From the NCBI RefSeq assembly GCF_011320225.1, contig NZ_JAAOEN010000001.1, positions 62,001 through 126,000 of the forward strand: a stretch of 64,000 nt of DNA, written 5' to 3'. Below, in pieces: positions 39,329 to 49,043 of the stretch; the stretch's first letter is position 1, and each line of letters starts with the position of its first letter. The DNA is from Phytoactinopolyspora limicola. GTDB taxonomy: Bacteria; Actinomycetota; Actinomycetes; Jiangellales; Jiangellaceae. The notes under the pieces were generated by a model, which had not been told where the DNA came from, searched no databases, and was given only the letters and a program-made list of their open reading frames with translations. The translations under genes and the position numbers were made by a program.

Positions 39329-39738
39329 TCGTCGCCATGATGCGCCGGCGGCCTTCGGGCCGCCGGCGCGGCCGACCCGGTGGTCGGCGCCGCCCGGTAG
39401 ATCGGGGCATGGTGACCGCCGAGTTGGCCGCCGCCCTGCCCACCTTGGTGGTGGTGCTGGTGCTGTCCGTGTGGGGTATCGCCTACGCGTCGGCGCAGCT
39501 GCGCTGTATCGATGCCGCTCGAGAGGCAGCCCGCGCGGGTGCCCGCGGTGAAGACCTCACCACCGTCGTCGAGATCGCCCAGGCTGTCGCACCCGACGGG
39601 GCGACGGTCGACATCACTGAGGAGAACGGCATGGTCATGATCGAGGTGTCCGTCACCGTCGGGGCTCCGCCTCCACTCGGCTCGGCGGTCGCACCCACCG
39701 CCCGCGGCCGGGCGGTCGCGCTGTCGGAACGCCCGTGA
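39325..39738 (+). CDS. tadE: TadE-like pseudopilin
   Basis: 137 residues. A long basic leader (RRRPSGRRRGRPGGRRRP) precedes GMVTAELAAALPTLVVVLVLSVWGI, a TadE-type pseudopilin helix with Glu at +5, then LRCIDAAREAARAGARGED. The C-terminal domain is small and beta-rich. ATG overlaps the flp stop. Part of the tad operon. Confidence 0.85.
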   Translation: MIVAMMRRRPSGRRRGRPGGRRRPVDRGMVTAELAAALPTLVVVLVLSVWGIAYASAQLRCIDAAREAARAGARGEDLTTVVEIAQAVAPDGATVDITEENGMVMIEVSVTVGAPPPLGSAVAPTARGRAVALSERP

Positions 39739-40085
39739 GCGGCGGCCGTGGCCAGCGGGGTGCCGGATCGGTGCTCGTGCTGCTGGTGGTCGGAGTGGTC
39801 ATCGTCGTGCTGGCCGCGGTAGCGGTGATGGCGTCGGGTATCGCGGCCCGGCGCCAAGCCGCGCTCGCCGCGGATCTCGCCGCTCTCGCCGGCGCGCAGC
39901 GTGTACCGGACGAGGCTGCCGCGTGTGCCACGGCCGAAGCGGTGGCTCGCGCCAACGACGCGGTAGTCCAAGACTGCGTGATCGACGGTGCCGAGATCGA
40001 GGTCCTCGTCCGGGTCGTGGTCAGCGGGCCTGGCGCCGGCTGGATCCCGGCGCAGGAACGTCGGGCCCGGGCCGGACCCGGGTGA
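39735..40085 (+). CDS. TadE-like/Rv3654c-type protein
   Basis: 116 residues: GQRGAGSVLVLLVVGVVIVVLAAVAVMASGI is a TadG-type N-terminal helix, then RRQAALAADLAALAGAQ, the conserved segment of the TadE-like proteins found in the 'helicase/secretion' neighbourhood of actinobacteria. GTG overlaps the tadE stop. It is the last gene of the tad operon and converges with the EamA gene. Confidence 0.82.
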   Translation: MSGGRGQRGAGSVLVLLVVGVVIVVLAAVAVMASGIAARRQAALAADLAALAGAQRVPDEAAACATAEAVARANDAVVQDCVIDGAEIEVLVRVVVSGPGAGWIPAQERRARAGPG

Positions 40086-40120
40086 TCGCAGGAAATGCGG
40101 CAACCCTCACCCGGGAGGGC

Positions 40121-40999
40121 TCACGCCTCGGGGGCCTCCGGCGGATTCCGGCTGGCCTTCGTGGCGCCGATGCACGCCAACACCACACAACCGATCGCCG
40201 CCCATTCCCGCACCGCCAAGATCTCGCTGAGCAGAACCAGTCCCACCAGTGCGGCAACCACCGGCTCCAGGCTCATGAGGATCCCGAAAACCTTGGCCGG
40301 CATCCGCCGCAGTGCCTCCAGTTCCAACGCATAGGGAACGGCGGATGACAACAGCCCGACCGCCACGGCCACTGCGACCAGACTCGGCTGCCACATCGAA
40401 GCGCCACCTTCACCGAGGCCAATCGGTGCTACCGCCAGCATGCCGACGGCGCTGGCCACGGCCAGCCCCGACGCCCCTTCGAACCGCCGGCCGGTCTCCA
40501 CGCTGAGCAGGATGTACGCCGCCCAGCCGGCTCCCGCGACCAGCGCATACACCACCCCCACGGGATCGAGTGAGTCGGCGCTGCCGCGGGTAAGGAGCAG
40601 CACTCCGAGAGCCGCCATGACCACCCACACCAGATCCATCCGGCGTCGCGAGAAGGCCACCGCGACGCCCAATGGGCCCAAGAACTCGATGGTCACCGCG
40701 ATTCCCAGTGGAATCCGGGAGAACGACTGGTAGATCGAGAAGTTCATGACCGCCAGCGACAACCCGAAAGCCACCAGCACCATGACCCCACTGCGGTCCA
40801 GCCGCGGACGCATCATCCGGATGACGCGGCGGGTCAGGAAGGCCAGGATCACCGCCGAGGTGAGGAGCCGCATGAACACCACCGCACTCGGCGGCATACT
40901 CTCGAACAGGCCCTTCGCGATACCCGCGCCGATCTGGACCGAAACGATCCCGCCCAGCACCAGTCCGGGCGCCGGAACCGAACGCCACAACACGTTCAT
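40121..40999 (-). CDS. EamA-family transporter (RhtA-like)
   Basis: 292 residues with ten hydrophobic helices in two EamA halves. The second half has LEALRRMPAKVFGILMSLEPVVAALVGLVLLSEIL, the conserved end of RhtA/threonine-homoserine-type exporters. The substrate cannot be told from sequence. The start ATG (40,999) overlaps the stop of the helicase gene, so the two may be cotranscribed. Confidence 0.85.
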   Translation of the reverse strand: MNVLWRSVPAPGLVLGGIVSVQIGAGIAKGLFESMPPSAVVFMRLLTSAVILAFLTRRVIRMMRPRLDRSGVMVLVAFGLSLAVMNFSIYQSFSRIPLGIAVTIEFLGPLGVAVAFSRRRMDLVWVVMAALGVLLLTRGSADSLDPVGVVYALVAGAGWAAYILLSVETGRRFEGASGLAVASAVGMLAVAPIGLGEGGASMWQPSLVAVAVAVGLLSSAVPYALELEALRRMPAKVFGILMSLEPVVAALVGLVLLSEILAVREWAAIGCVVLACIGATKASRNPPEAPEA

Positions 41000-43281
41000 G
41001 TCAGCAGGGCCTCCAGTAGCCGCAGCGCCCCTGGTTTGTCCAGCGGCTCATTGCCGTTGCCGCATTTAGGGGACTGCACACATGATGGGCAGCCATGCTC
41101 ACACGGGCAGTCGGCGACCGTCTGCCGGGTCGCGCCCAGCCAGGACGACGCTGCGTGATATCCGCGCTCGGCGAAACCAGCGCCGCCCGGATGTCCGTCG
41201 TGAACGAACACGGTGAGCAGGCCGGTGTCGATGTGCCGCACGGTGGACAGTCCGCCGACATCCCAGCGGTCGCAGCTCGCCATCAGCGGAAGCATGCCGA
41301 TCGAGGCATGTTCGGCGGCGTGTGCGGCACCGGCGGCATCGGCCTCGGGCACACCGGCCGCGGCCACGGCCTCGTCCGGCAAGGTCCACCACACCGATCT
41401 GGTCCGCAGTTCCCGGGCCGGCAAGTCCAGCGGCTCACTGCCGACGATCTCCCCGGTGCCCAACAAACGTTTGGTGTATCCGACAACCTGGCTGGCGACC
41501 TCGACGTCGCCGAGCACCAGGCGGGCCGGGCCCGATCTGCGCGCGGCGACCTCGCCGAGAATCCGCAGATCACTGACCTCCTGGGCGGACGTCGTGTAGT
41601 CGGGGGTGCCGCGTTCCACCAAAGCGACGCCGTCGACGAGATCCAACGACCGAACGACATAGGTCTCGCCCTGGTGGACGTACACGGCGCCAGGGTGCGC
41701 CGTGAAGTGTGCGCGCACGGAGTCGACGGTGCCGAGGACCCGGCCCGTCGCGGGCTCCACCAACGTGACCAGCCCGCCGGAGCCGCGCAGGTCGGCCAGG
41801 TCGGCGGCGCGATCCCGCTTGGTCCAGTGCCATCGAGGCTGGCGTTCGCCGCGCCGCCGGAGTTGGCCGCCAGCCTCCAACTGGGCCAGCACATCGGGTG
41901 CGGCCGGCCCGAAGATGTCGATGTCAGCGGCGACGAGAGACTTCTCCGCGGCGGCCGCGCACAGGTGCGGGGCCAGCACATACGGGTTGTTCGGATCGAG
42001 CACGGTGGCCTCGACGGGGCGATCGAAGACCACGTGTGGATGGTGCACCACGTACGAGTCCAACGGGTCGTCACTAGCGATCAACACCGCCAGTGAGTCC
42101 TGTCCGGCCCGGCCCGCCCGCCCGGCCTGCTGCCACAACGACGCCAGCGTCCCCGGCCAGCCCGCGATCAACACGGCGTCGAGTCCACTGATGTCGACAC
42201 CGAGCTCAAGTGCGGTGGTCGCCGCGACGCCACGGAGTTCGCCGCTCTGCATACTCGCTTCGAGGGCCCGCCTCTCGTGGGCCAGGTAGCCGGCCCGGTA
42301 CGACGCCACCCGGGTGGCCAGATCCGGATCGACGGACCGTAGCGCCGCCCGAGCAAGACCGGCCACCGTCTCCGCGGCCCGGCGCGACCGGACGAAGGCA
42401 ACCGTCCGGGCGTCGGCGATGACGAGGTCCGCGAGCAGGTCTGCGGTCTCGGCCAGCACACTGCGCCGTTCCTGCTCTTCCCGGCCCAGCTGCCAGGGCG
42501 GTTCCCACAGCGCGAACGACGTGGCTCCACGCGGCGAGGCATCGTCGGTTATCGCCTCGGCCGGAACGCCGGTCAGCCGCTCCGCGGTACCAGCGGGGTC
42601 CGCGGAGGTGGCCGAAGCCAACACGAACGTCGGCGTGGCACCGTAGCCTGCACACACCCGGCGCAACCGGCGCAGAACGTGGGCCACGTGGGAGCCGAAC
42701 ACCCCTCGATACTCGTGGCACTCATCGACGACCACGAACCGCAGGGCCCGCAGAAATCCGGCCCAGCGATGATGGCTGGGTAGCAAAGACCGGTGCAGCA
42801 TGTCCGGGTTGGTCAGGATGTACGTCGCGTGGGCCCTCGCCATGGTGCGCAGCTCAGTTGGTGTGTCGCCGTCGTAGGTGGTGGCGACGGCGTCCGGCAC
42901 ACCCAGCTCGTCCAATCCGCGTAGCTGGTCGGCGGCCAAAGCCTTGGTCGGCGAGATGTACAGCGTGGTGCCGCCCTGCCGGCGTCCGCCGCGGGCCGCC
43001 GTCAACGCCGGCAACAGGTAGGCGAGGGACTTTCCGGACGCCGTGCCGGTAGCGATGGCCACCGACCGGCCGGCCCAGGCGAGTTCCGCCGCGGCCACCT
43101 GGTGCGCCCACGGACGCTCGATGCCGGCCGCCTCATACCGTGCCTGAACTATCGGGTCGACCCAGCTGGGCCAAGCAACTGTGCGGGGCGGCCGGGCCGG
43201 GATGTCTTCTAGGTGCGTCATCCGGGAGCGCCGGCGCCCACCGGCGAGCAGGATATCGAGCAGGTCGTTCGGACGGGACAC
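40996..43281 (-). CDS. MrfA-type DEAD/DEAH helicase (DUF1998)
   Basis: 761-aa superfamily 2 helicase. Walker A TGTASGKS (78-85), DECH box (186-189), SATS (motif III) and a helicase C domain with ELGVDISGLDAVLI and WQQAGRAGR. The C-terminal DUF1998 region ends in a four-Cys metal site (DCPCEHGCPSCVQSPKCG). B. subtilis MrfA with this layout acts in mitomycin-damage repair. The position beside tad genes and a bldG-like gene is conserved in actinobacteria. Start GTG 43,281. Confidence 0.9.
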   Translation of the reverse strand: MSRPNDLLDILLAGGRRRSRMTHLEDIPARPPRTVAWPSWVDPIVQARYEAAGIERPWAHQVAAAELAWAGRSVAIATGTASGKSLAYLLPALTAARGGRRQGGTTLYISPTKALAADQLRGLDELGVPDAVATTYDGDTPTELRTMARAHATYILTNPDMLHRSLLPSHHRWAGFLRALRFVVVDECHEYRGVFGSHVAHVLRRLRRVCAGYGATPTFVLASATSADPAGTAERLTGVPAEAITDDASPRGATSFALWEPPWQLGREEQERRSVLAETADLLADLVIADARTVAFVRSRRAAETVAGLARAALRSVDPDLATRVASYRAGYLAHERRALEASMQSGELRGVAATTALELGVDISGLDAVLIAGWPGTLASLWQQAGRAGRAGQDSLAVLIASDDPLDSYVVHHPHVVFDRPVEATVLDPNNPYVLAPHLCAAAAEKSLVAADIDIFGPAAPDVLAQLEAGGQLRRRGERQPRWHWTKRDRAADLADLRGSGGLVTLVEPATGRVLGTVDSVRAHFTAHPGAVYVHQGETYVVRSLDLVDGVALVERGTPDYTTSAQEVSDLRILGEVAARRSGPARLVLGDVEVASQVVGYTKRLLGTGEIVGSEPLDLPARELRTRSVWWTLPDEAVAAAGVPEADAAGAAHAAEHASIGMLPLMASCDRWDVGGLSTVRHIDTGLLTVFVHDGHPGGAGFAERGYHAASSWLGATRQTVADCPCEHGCPSCVQSPKCGNGNEPLDKPGALRLLEALLT

Positions 43282-43655
43282 CCCGAAAGTCTGTCATCCG
43301 TGGTTCAATGCGTAAGAGCCTGTTCCTCAACTCTGGGCGGATCAGCGAGTGGGCCTGCCGCGCCTCGTTCCGGCCTGGCGGAGGAAGGAATCGCACCAGG
43401 GTTGGTACGACGCCTGACGCCGGAGCGTCCGCGCCGGGGCCGATCCGCCCGACCCGGCCGGGGTTCGGGAGCAGGCTCCACGAGGTCGCACGGAACGGGC
43501 CAGGTCCCAGCCCGGCGCGGGCCTTTGAATACGGCGGAACCAGCGGACCGCTGTGATCGTCCAAGCAGTCACGCTCATCCGTTTCGAAAGATGACGTCAC
43601 CGGAGAACCGTCCGCGTCCCGCGGACCACTCCGCTGACCGATATGGAGGCTCTTC
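43282..43655. other. Divergent intergenic region
   Basis: 374 bp between the divergent helicase and STAS genes. It should carry both promoters. Reading frames here have no ribosome-binding site and are Arg/Pro-rich, typical of non-coding GC-rich DNA. I see no RNA gene. Confidence 0.5.
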
Positions 43656-44006
43656 GTGGACCTGTCGCTGTCGGCTCGTGTCGAGCAAGGCCCCTGGGGT
43701 GATCGCAGTGTGGTGGAAGTCGCCGGCGAGATCGACGTCTACACCGCACCCAAGCTGCGTGAGCAACTGGTGGAAATCGTCGACGCCGGTCAGTACCACA
43801 TCGTGGTCGACATGCATGGCGTCGAGTTCCTCGACTCCACGGGTTTGGGAGTCCTGGTCGGCGGGCTGAAACGCGTCCGCCAGCATGATGGCTCGCTTCG
43901 CCTCGCCCGAGTCCAGGAACGCATTCTCAAGATCTTCCGGATCACCGGGTTAACCAAGGTTTTCCCCATCCATGACACCGTCGAGGACGCCGTCGGCGCC
44001 CAATAA
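43656..44006 (+). CDS. bldG: BldG-like anti-sigma factor antagonist (STAS)
   Basis: 116 residues, a single STAS domain. [19 protein letters not shown] is the first conserved block and [17 protein letters not shown] contains the phosphorylatable Ser61, equivalent to the regulatory Ser of BldG/SpoIIAA/RsbV. Adjacent to the MrfA-type helicase, as in Streptomyces, where bldG controls morphogenesis and antibiotic production. The anti-sigma gene that follows bldG in Streptomyces is missing; hppA follows directly. Confidence 0.8.
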   Translation: MDLSLSARVEQGPWGDRSVVEVAGEIDVYTAPKLREQLVEIVDAGQYHIVVDMHGVEFLDSTGLGVLVGGLKRVRQHDGSLRLARVQERILKIFRITGLTKVFPIHDTVEDAVGAQ

Positions 44007-44304
44007 CCCGACGAGCTGCCCACACACCGGCAGCCGCACCGGCACACGGCGGCACCACACTTCGTCACGGACTCTCCTGACGCCCTCCCGATCGCGCTGC
44101 CCAAACCCCGGTGTGGCCCGTCGGTCACACCCCGATGTGAAACTTCGCCGGTCGGGCATCTAGACTCCCGGACCAGTCGGGCCGGGAGTCTGAGAGGGGA
44201 TCCGGCCCCGTCGAAGCAGTCCACGATCTCGGCGCGGCCGTCCCCGACCGGGCCGGGGTCTCCCGATCACCGCCTTCGCCCGAGGGCTACGTCAAGGAGG
44301 ACGA
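44007..44304 (+). promoter_or_regulatory. hppA upstream region with hairpin
   Basis: 298 bp without a gene. A perfect 10-bp stem AGACTCCCGG (44,162-44,171) / CCGGGAGTCT (44,182-44,191) may end the STAS transcript or form part of the hppA leader. GTCAAGGAGGAC just before ATG 44,305 is the hppA RBS. Confidence 0.55.
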
Positions 44305-46605
44305 ATGACCGGGCCTTTACCCGCTGCGGACGGCCTCACCGTCTCGCTGTCCGGCGAAAACCTGTCTTACGTCATCATCGTCGCGCTCATCGCGCTAGCG
44401 GCGTTGGTGATGGCAGCGTTGTTCCGCCGAGAGGTGCTCGCCGCAGGCGAAGGCACCGAGAACATGCAAAAGATCGCTCAGGCCGTGCAGGAAGGCGCCT
44501 CAGCGTATCTGAACCGGCAGTTCAGGACTCTGGCCATCTTCGCCATCCTGGTCTTCGGGCTGCTGTTCCTACTGCCCGGCGACACTAGCGTCCGGATCGG
44601 GCGATCGCTCTTCTTCCTGGTCGGAGCGGGATTCTCAGCGGCGGTCGGATATCTGGGCATGTGGCTGGCTACCCGTGCCAACGTCCGGGTGGCCGCGGCG
44701 GCCCGGGAGAACAACCGCGAGCCAGCCATGCGGCTGGCATTCCGCACCGGCGGCGTGGTCGGTATGGCCACCGTCGGCCTGGGCCTGTTCGGTGCGGCCC
44801 TCGTCGTTCTCCTCTACCGGGGTGATGCGCCCTCAGTCCTCGAAGGCTTCGGGTTCGGCGCCGCCTTGCTCGCCATGTTCATGCGGGTCGGCGGCGGCAT
44901 CTTCACCAAGGCCGCCGATGTCGGGGCGGACTTGGTGGGCAAGGTGGAGCAGGGCATCCCGGAGGACGATCCCCGCAACGCCGCGACCATCGCGGACAAC
45001 GTCGGCGACAACGTCGGCGACTGCGCCGGCATGGCCGCCGACCTCTTCGAGTCTTACGCCGTGGTTCTCGTCGCGGCGCTGATCCTCGGCTCGGCCGCAT
45101 TCGGTGCCGAAGGGCTCGTCTTCCCGCTGATCGTGCCGGCTATCGGCGCGCTCACCGCTGTGCTCGGTATCTTCCTCACCCGCGCTCGCCCCGGTGAGAG
45201 CGGCCTGAAGAGCATCAACCGCGCGTTCTATATATCCGCGTTGATCGGTGTGATCCTCTCGGCTATCGCTGCGTATGCGTATTTGCCCAGCACGTTCCAG
45301 CAGCTCGACGGTGGCATCGGCGACCACGACGGTGATCCGCGACTGCTGGCCAGCTTGGCAGTGCTGATCGGGATCGTGCTGGCCGGGCTCATCCTCTGGC
45401 TTACCGGGTACTTCACCGGCACCGACAAGAAGCCGACCCAGGACGTCGCCCGGACGTCGCTGACCGGCCCGGCCACGGTCATCCTCTCGGGCTTCGCGCT
45501 CGGTATCGAGTCGGCCGTGTACACCGCCCTCGTCGTCGCGGCCGCGGTCTACGGCACGTTCCTGCTGGGCGGCGGGTCGCTGCTGCTGTCGCTGTTCCTG
45601 ATCGCGCTGGCCGGCTGCGGCCTGCTGACCACGGTCGGCGTCATCGTCGCCATGGACACGTTCGGCCCGGTCGCCGACAACGCCCAGGGCATCGCGGAGA
45701 TGTCCGGCGACGTCGAAGGTGAGGGCGCGCAGCTGCTGACCGAACTCGACGCAGTGGGCAACACCACGAAGGCCGTCACCAAGGGGATCGCGATCGCCAC
45801 GGCGGTCTTGGCCGCCACCGCGTTGTTCGGCTCCTACATGGACGTCATCAACCGGGAGCTGAGCAGCATCGGCGCGTCGTTGGCCGATCACGACTCGTTC
45901 ATCCTGCAGATCATCTCGCCGAACGTCCTGGTTGGTGTCCTCATCGGCGCCTGCGTGGTGTTCCTGTTCGCCGGTCTGGCCATCAACGCCGTCGGTCGGG
46001 CAGCTGGTGCGGTGGTCTTCGAGGTCCGTCGCCAGTTCCGCGACGACCCCGGCATCATGGCTGGCACCACCCGGCCCGAGTACGGCCGCGTGGTCGACAT
46101 CGTCACCAAGGACTCCCTGCGAGAACTGGCCACACCTGGGCTCCTAGCGGTGCTGGCACCCATCTCGGTGGGCTTCGGCCTCGGTATCGGTGCGCTGGCC
46201 GGCTACCTCGGCGGTGCGATCGCCACCGGCATGCTGATGGCCGTCATGCTCGCCAACTCCGGTGGCGCTTGGGACAACTCCAAGAAGCTGGTGGAGGACG
46301 GTTACCACGGCGGCAAGGGCTCCCCGGCCCACGACGCCACGGTGATCGGCGACACCGTCGGTGACCCGTTCAAGGACACCGCAGGACCGGCTATCAACCC
46401 GCTGCTCAAGGTGATGAACCTGGTGTCGGTTCTGATCGCGCCGGCGGTGGTCGGCATGACGGTTGGTGCCAACGCCAACGATGGCCTCCGGTACACCATC
46501 GCGATCGTGGCCGCACTGATCATCGTCGCCGCGGTGTGGATCTCGAAGCGCCGTTCGACCGTCATCTCCGACGAGCAGCCGGCACGGGAGAACGTCGCCG
46601 CCTAA
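44305..46605 (+). CDS. hppA: Membrane proton-pumping pyrophosphatase
   Basis: 766 residues with about 16 membrane helices. It couples pyrophosphate hydrolysis to H+ export. DVGADLVGKVE is the pyrophosphate-binding motif, with DNVGDNVGDCAGM and a second set near the C terminus (DNSKKLVEDG, DTVGDPFKDTAGPA). Lys489 in GNTTKAVTKG marks the K+-independent subclass; K+-dependent enzymes have Ala there. Full length. A terminator follows. Confidence 0.95.
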   Translation: MTGPLPAADGLTVSLSGENLSYVIIVALIALAALVMAALFRREVLAAGEGTENMQKIAQAVQEGASAYLNRQFRTLAIFAILVFGLLFLLPGDTSVRIGRSLFFLVGAGFSAAVGYLGMWLATRANVRVAAAARENNREPAMRLAFRTGGVVGMATVGLGLFGAALVVLLYRGDAPSVLEGFGFGAALLAMFMRVGGGIFTKAADVGADLVGKVEQGIPEDDPRNAATIADNVGDNVGDCAGMAADLFESYAVVLVAALILGSAAFGAEGLVFPLIVPAIGALTAVLGIFLTRARPGESGLKSINRAFYISALIGVILSAIAAYAYLPSTFQQLDGGIGDHDGDPRLLASLAVLIGIVLAGLILWLTGYFTGTDKKPTQDVARTSLTGPATVILSGFALGIESAVYTALVVAAAVYGTFLLGGGSLLLSLFLIALAGCGLLTTVGVIVAMDTFGPVADNAQGIAEMSGDVEGEGAQLLTELDAVGNTTKAVTKGIAIATAVLAATALFGSYMDVINRELSSIGASLADHDSFILQIISPNVLVGVLIGACVVFLFAGLAINAVGRAAGAVVFEVRRQFRDDPGIMAGTTRPEYGRVVDIVTKDSLRELATPGLLAVLAPISVGFGLGIGALAGYLGGAIATGMLMAVMLANSGGAWDNSKKLVEDGYHGGKGSPAHDATVIGDTVGDPFKDTAGPAINPLLKVMNLVSVLIAPAVVGMTVGANANDGLRYTIAIVAALIIVAAVWISKRRSTVISDEQPARENVAA

Positions 46606-46646
46606 CCCGGCACCACCGCACCACCAGCACGTCGAGCACCATCCCG

Positions 46647-46686
46647 TTGACCGCCCGGGGCCAGCATCATCGGCCCGGGCGGTCAA
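46647..46686. terminator. Bidirectional terminator between hppA and mocR
   Basis: Perfect 13-bp stem TTGACCGCCCGGG / CCCGGGCGGTCAA with a 14-nt loop, placed between the convergent hppA and MocR genes and overlapping the last codon of the latter. Confidence 0.85.
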
Positions 46687-47963
46687 CGCGTATAAGAAGC
46701 CACCGACACCACCACGCCGGGAAACCGCTCGTCCACCACCTCGACGGCTGGCACCCCCACCCGGGTCATCTCGGCGATCAGCACCCGCGGCGCGTGGGTC
46801 CGGACGAAGGCGTGTACACCTCCGGGTGTCCCGCGAAGCTCTCCCAGGTCGCCTAGGTGTGCGGCAAGGCGGTCCCACCGCCGCTGGTAAATCCCTCGGG
46901 CCCGCCTGATGTGCCGATCGAGCGCACCCGATGAGATCAGCTCGGCGGCAGTGAGTTGGACGAAGACCGACACCCCCAAGTCGGTCCGCTCCCGCAGCTG
47001 TCGCAAGCGCACGGCGACGGCGTGTGGCGCGACGATCCATCCCAGACGGAGCCCAGGTGCCAGAACCTTGGACAGCGACCCCATGAGCACCACCGTCTCC
47101 GGAGCCAACGCCTGTATGGCCCCCGGGGTCGCGGGTGCGGCCAGATGGGAATCCCAGTCGTCTTCGACGAGCCAGCGACCGGCCTCGGTGCATGCATCCA
47201 CGAGTGCACGGCGCCGCCCGGCGGGCATGAGCAGGCCGGTTGGGTACTGGCGCGTCGGGGTGACGAGTACAGCGCCCACCCCCGGGGGGATGTCCTCCGG
47301 GACGAGCCCACTCTCGTCGATGGGCACCCGCCGTACGTCGACGAGTTCCTCCATCATCTGTGTCGATCCGGGTGACCCCGGCTTCTCCACGGCCCACTGC
47401 GCCGCACCGAGCACCTGCGCCAACAGAGCCATCGCGTGGGCGACACCACCGGTGACGTGAACGCTGTCCGGTGCGACCGACACCCCCCGCGTACGCCGTA
47501 ACCAGTCCGCAAGGACCAACCGCAGGCGTGGATGTCCCGCGGGATCGGGATAACCGAGGTCGGTCCCGGCCAGCTGCGACATCGCCATCCGGCTCGCGGC
47601 CGACCAAGCCCGATGGGGAAACAGTGCCGGGTCGGGCACACTCGGTGAGCGTGGTGGTGCTGCCGACGTCGGCCGCTCCGGCACCCTGGGCCCGGAACCG
47701 ACAACACCGGTGACGATTGGGCGGCGACGCGGCGCCAACCGCACGAATCCTTCGGCAGCCAGCTGTGCGTAGACCGCGTCGGTGGTCCCCCGCGAGACCC
47801 CCAGGGCGCCGGCCAGATCGCGCGCGCCCGGGAGAGTGTCGCCGGCTCCGAGTTTGCCACCATGGATCGCTGCGATCAGCTGAGCTCGTAACCACTCGCC
47901 CTTACCCGCGGCGGGGGCGTCGCCGCAGATCGTCGCCAGCCGGATCGCGGAATCGGACTGCAC
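46683..47963 (-). CDS. MocR-family regulator (GntR HTH fused to aminotransferase fold)
   Basis: 426 residues. The N-terminal winged HTH (about 15-80: IHGGKLGAGDTLPGARDLAGALGVSRGTTDAVY) is GntR type. The C-terminal part is a class I aminotransferase fold with the PLP lysine in MGSLSKVLAPGLRLGW and VLVTPTRQYPTG. MocR proteins sense PLP or amino compounds and usually control the divergent gene, here an EamA transporter. GTG 47,963 is preferred because the longer frame would run into the neighbour's promoter. Confidence 0.88.
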   Translation of the reverse strand: MQSDSAIRLATICGDAPAAGKGEWLRAQLIAAIHGGKLGAGDTLPGARDLAGALGVSRGTTDAVYAQLAAEGFVRLAPRRRPIVTGVVGSGPRVPERPTSAAPPRSPSVPDPALFPHRAWSAASRMAMSQLAGTDLGYPDPAGHPRLRLVLADWLRRTRGVSVAPDSVHVTGGVAHAMALLAQVLGAAQWAVEKPGSPGSTQMMEELVDVRRVPIDESGLVPEDIPPGVGAVLVTPTRQYPTGLLMPAGRRRALVDACTEAGRWLVEDDWDSHLAAPATPGAIQALAPETVVLMGSLSKVLAPGLRLGWIVAPHAVAVRLRQLRERTDLGVSVFVQLTAAELISSGALDRHIRRARGIYQRRWDRLAAHLGDLGELRGTPGGVHAFVRTHAPRVLIAEMTRVGVPAVEVVDERFPGVVVSVASYTR

Positions 47964-48029
47964 TGGCCCAGTAAAACATGTATGGACTGGCTCTGTCGAT
48001 AGGCCAGATTGCCGGCCACAGTCGATGCT
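47964..48029. promoter_or_regulatory. MocR / EamA divergent promoter region
   Basis: 66-bp gap with the related half-sites CCAGT...ACTGG (from 47,969) and GGCTCTGTCGATAGGCCAG, which repeat ACTGGC and its complement at about two helical turns. Direct and inverted repeats of this spacing are usual for MocR operators. Confidence 0.5.
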
Positions 48030-49001
48030 GTGCCCGTCACTCACACCCACCACACGTCAACAGCGCTGACCGGCGCCGCCCGCTGCGCGACTGGTATGGC
48101 GATCGTCGGCACGTCGATCGCCATCGCCCCCGCACTGGCCGATTATCCGGTCCTGGCCGGGCAGGCCTGGCGTTATCTGCTGGCCGCCGCGATCCTCTGC
48201 CTTATCCTCGTGCACCGGACCACGGACCGGCCCGTCGCGGGGGCCGGGGGTGCGGCGCTCGTACAGCGCTGGCGGGCGGCGGCCCGGCCGATCCGGAGTA
48301 TGTCGGCCGGCAACACACTTCGACTCATAGCCGTCGCCGCCACCGGCCTGGCCGGATTCAATTGGTTGCTCATCGAAGGCACCCGGCACGCCGACCCAGC
48401 GTTCATGGCGTCGGTGGTGGGAGCCACACCGCTGGTCTTGGCGGTTGCCGGCCCCGTTGCCAATGGCACCCGGATCCGGCCGATCACGGTCGCCGGCAGC
48501 ACCTTCGTCGTCCTCGGCATCGTGCTGGTGCATGGAGCGACCCAGGCGCCGCTGATCGCGCTGCCGTATGCCCTGGGGTTTCTCGCCTGCGAAGCGATCT
48601 TTACCCTGCTCGCGGTGCCCGTGCTGAAAGAGCTGACCCCCCTTCAGCTATCGGCCACCGTATGCCTGATGGCGACCCCCATGCTGGCCGTGCTCAGCCT
48701 CCTCGAGCCAGGCCCCAGTCTCCAGATGCCAACCACGACGGAAGCGGCCGCATTGCTCTATATGGCCGTACTCACCACAGCGGTAGCGTTTCTCCTCTGG
48801 TACAGCGGCGTCCGCCGGCTCGGCGCCGACCGGGCCGGGTTGTTCGTCGGGATCATGCCGATCGCGGGCTACCTGGCCGGTCTAGCGATCGGCAGCTCTA
48901 CCTGGGCTGTCTCCGCACTGGTGGGGGTGCTGCTCTGCGGCGCCGGCATCGCGGTCGGCATCTCTCCCGGCCGGCGGCGAAGCACCGCCGGAGCGGGATG
49001 A
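48030..49001 (+). CDS. EamA-family transporter controlled by MocR
   Basis: 323 residues, ten predicted membrane helices in two EamA repeats (ALADYPVLAGQAWRYLLAAAI; VLTTAVAFLLWYSGVRRLGADRAGLF). The N terminus is short and His-rich. The divergent MocR-type regulator suggests that the cargo is an amino acid, a vitamin B6 compound or a related amine. GTG 48,030 gives a natural start; TTG 48,009 is possible. Confidence 0.8.
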   Translation: MPVTHTHHTSTALTGAARCATGMAIVGTSIAIAPALADYPVLAGQAWRYLLAAAILCLILVHRTTDRPVAGAGGAALVQRWRAAARPIRSMSAGNTLRLIAVAATGLAGFNWLLIEGTRHADPAFMASVVGATPLVLAVAGPVANGTRIRPITVAGSTFVVLGIVLVHGATQAPLIALPYALGFLACEAIFTLLAVPVLKELTPLQLSATVCLMATPMLAVLSLLEPGPSLQMPTTTEAAALLYMAVLTTAVAFLLWYSGVRRLGADRAGLFVGIMPIAGYLAGLAIGSSTWAVSALVGVLLCGAGIAVGISPGRRRSTAGAG

Positions 49002-49043
49002 TGCGACCAGGAACACGTACAACGTCGTCGTCGGCGGATCTCG

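Noticed and set aside
43282-43655. A plus-strand frame (43,140-43,556) as a gene between helicase and STAS genes
   Set aside because: It overlaps the helicase 5' end, has no RBS, and its sequence is Arg/Pro-rich without any domain.
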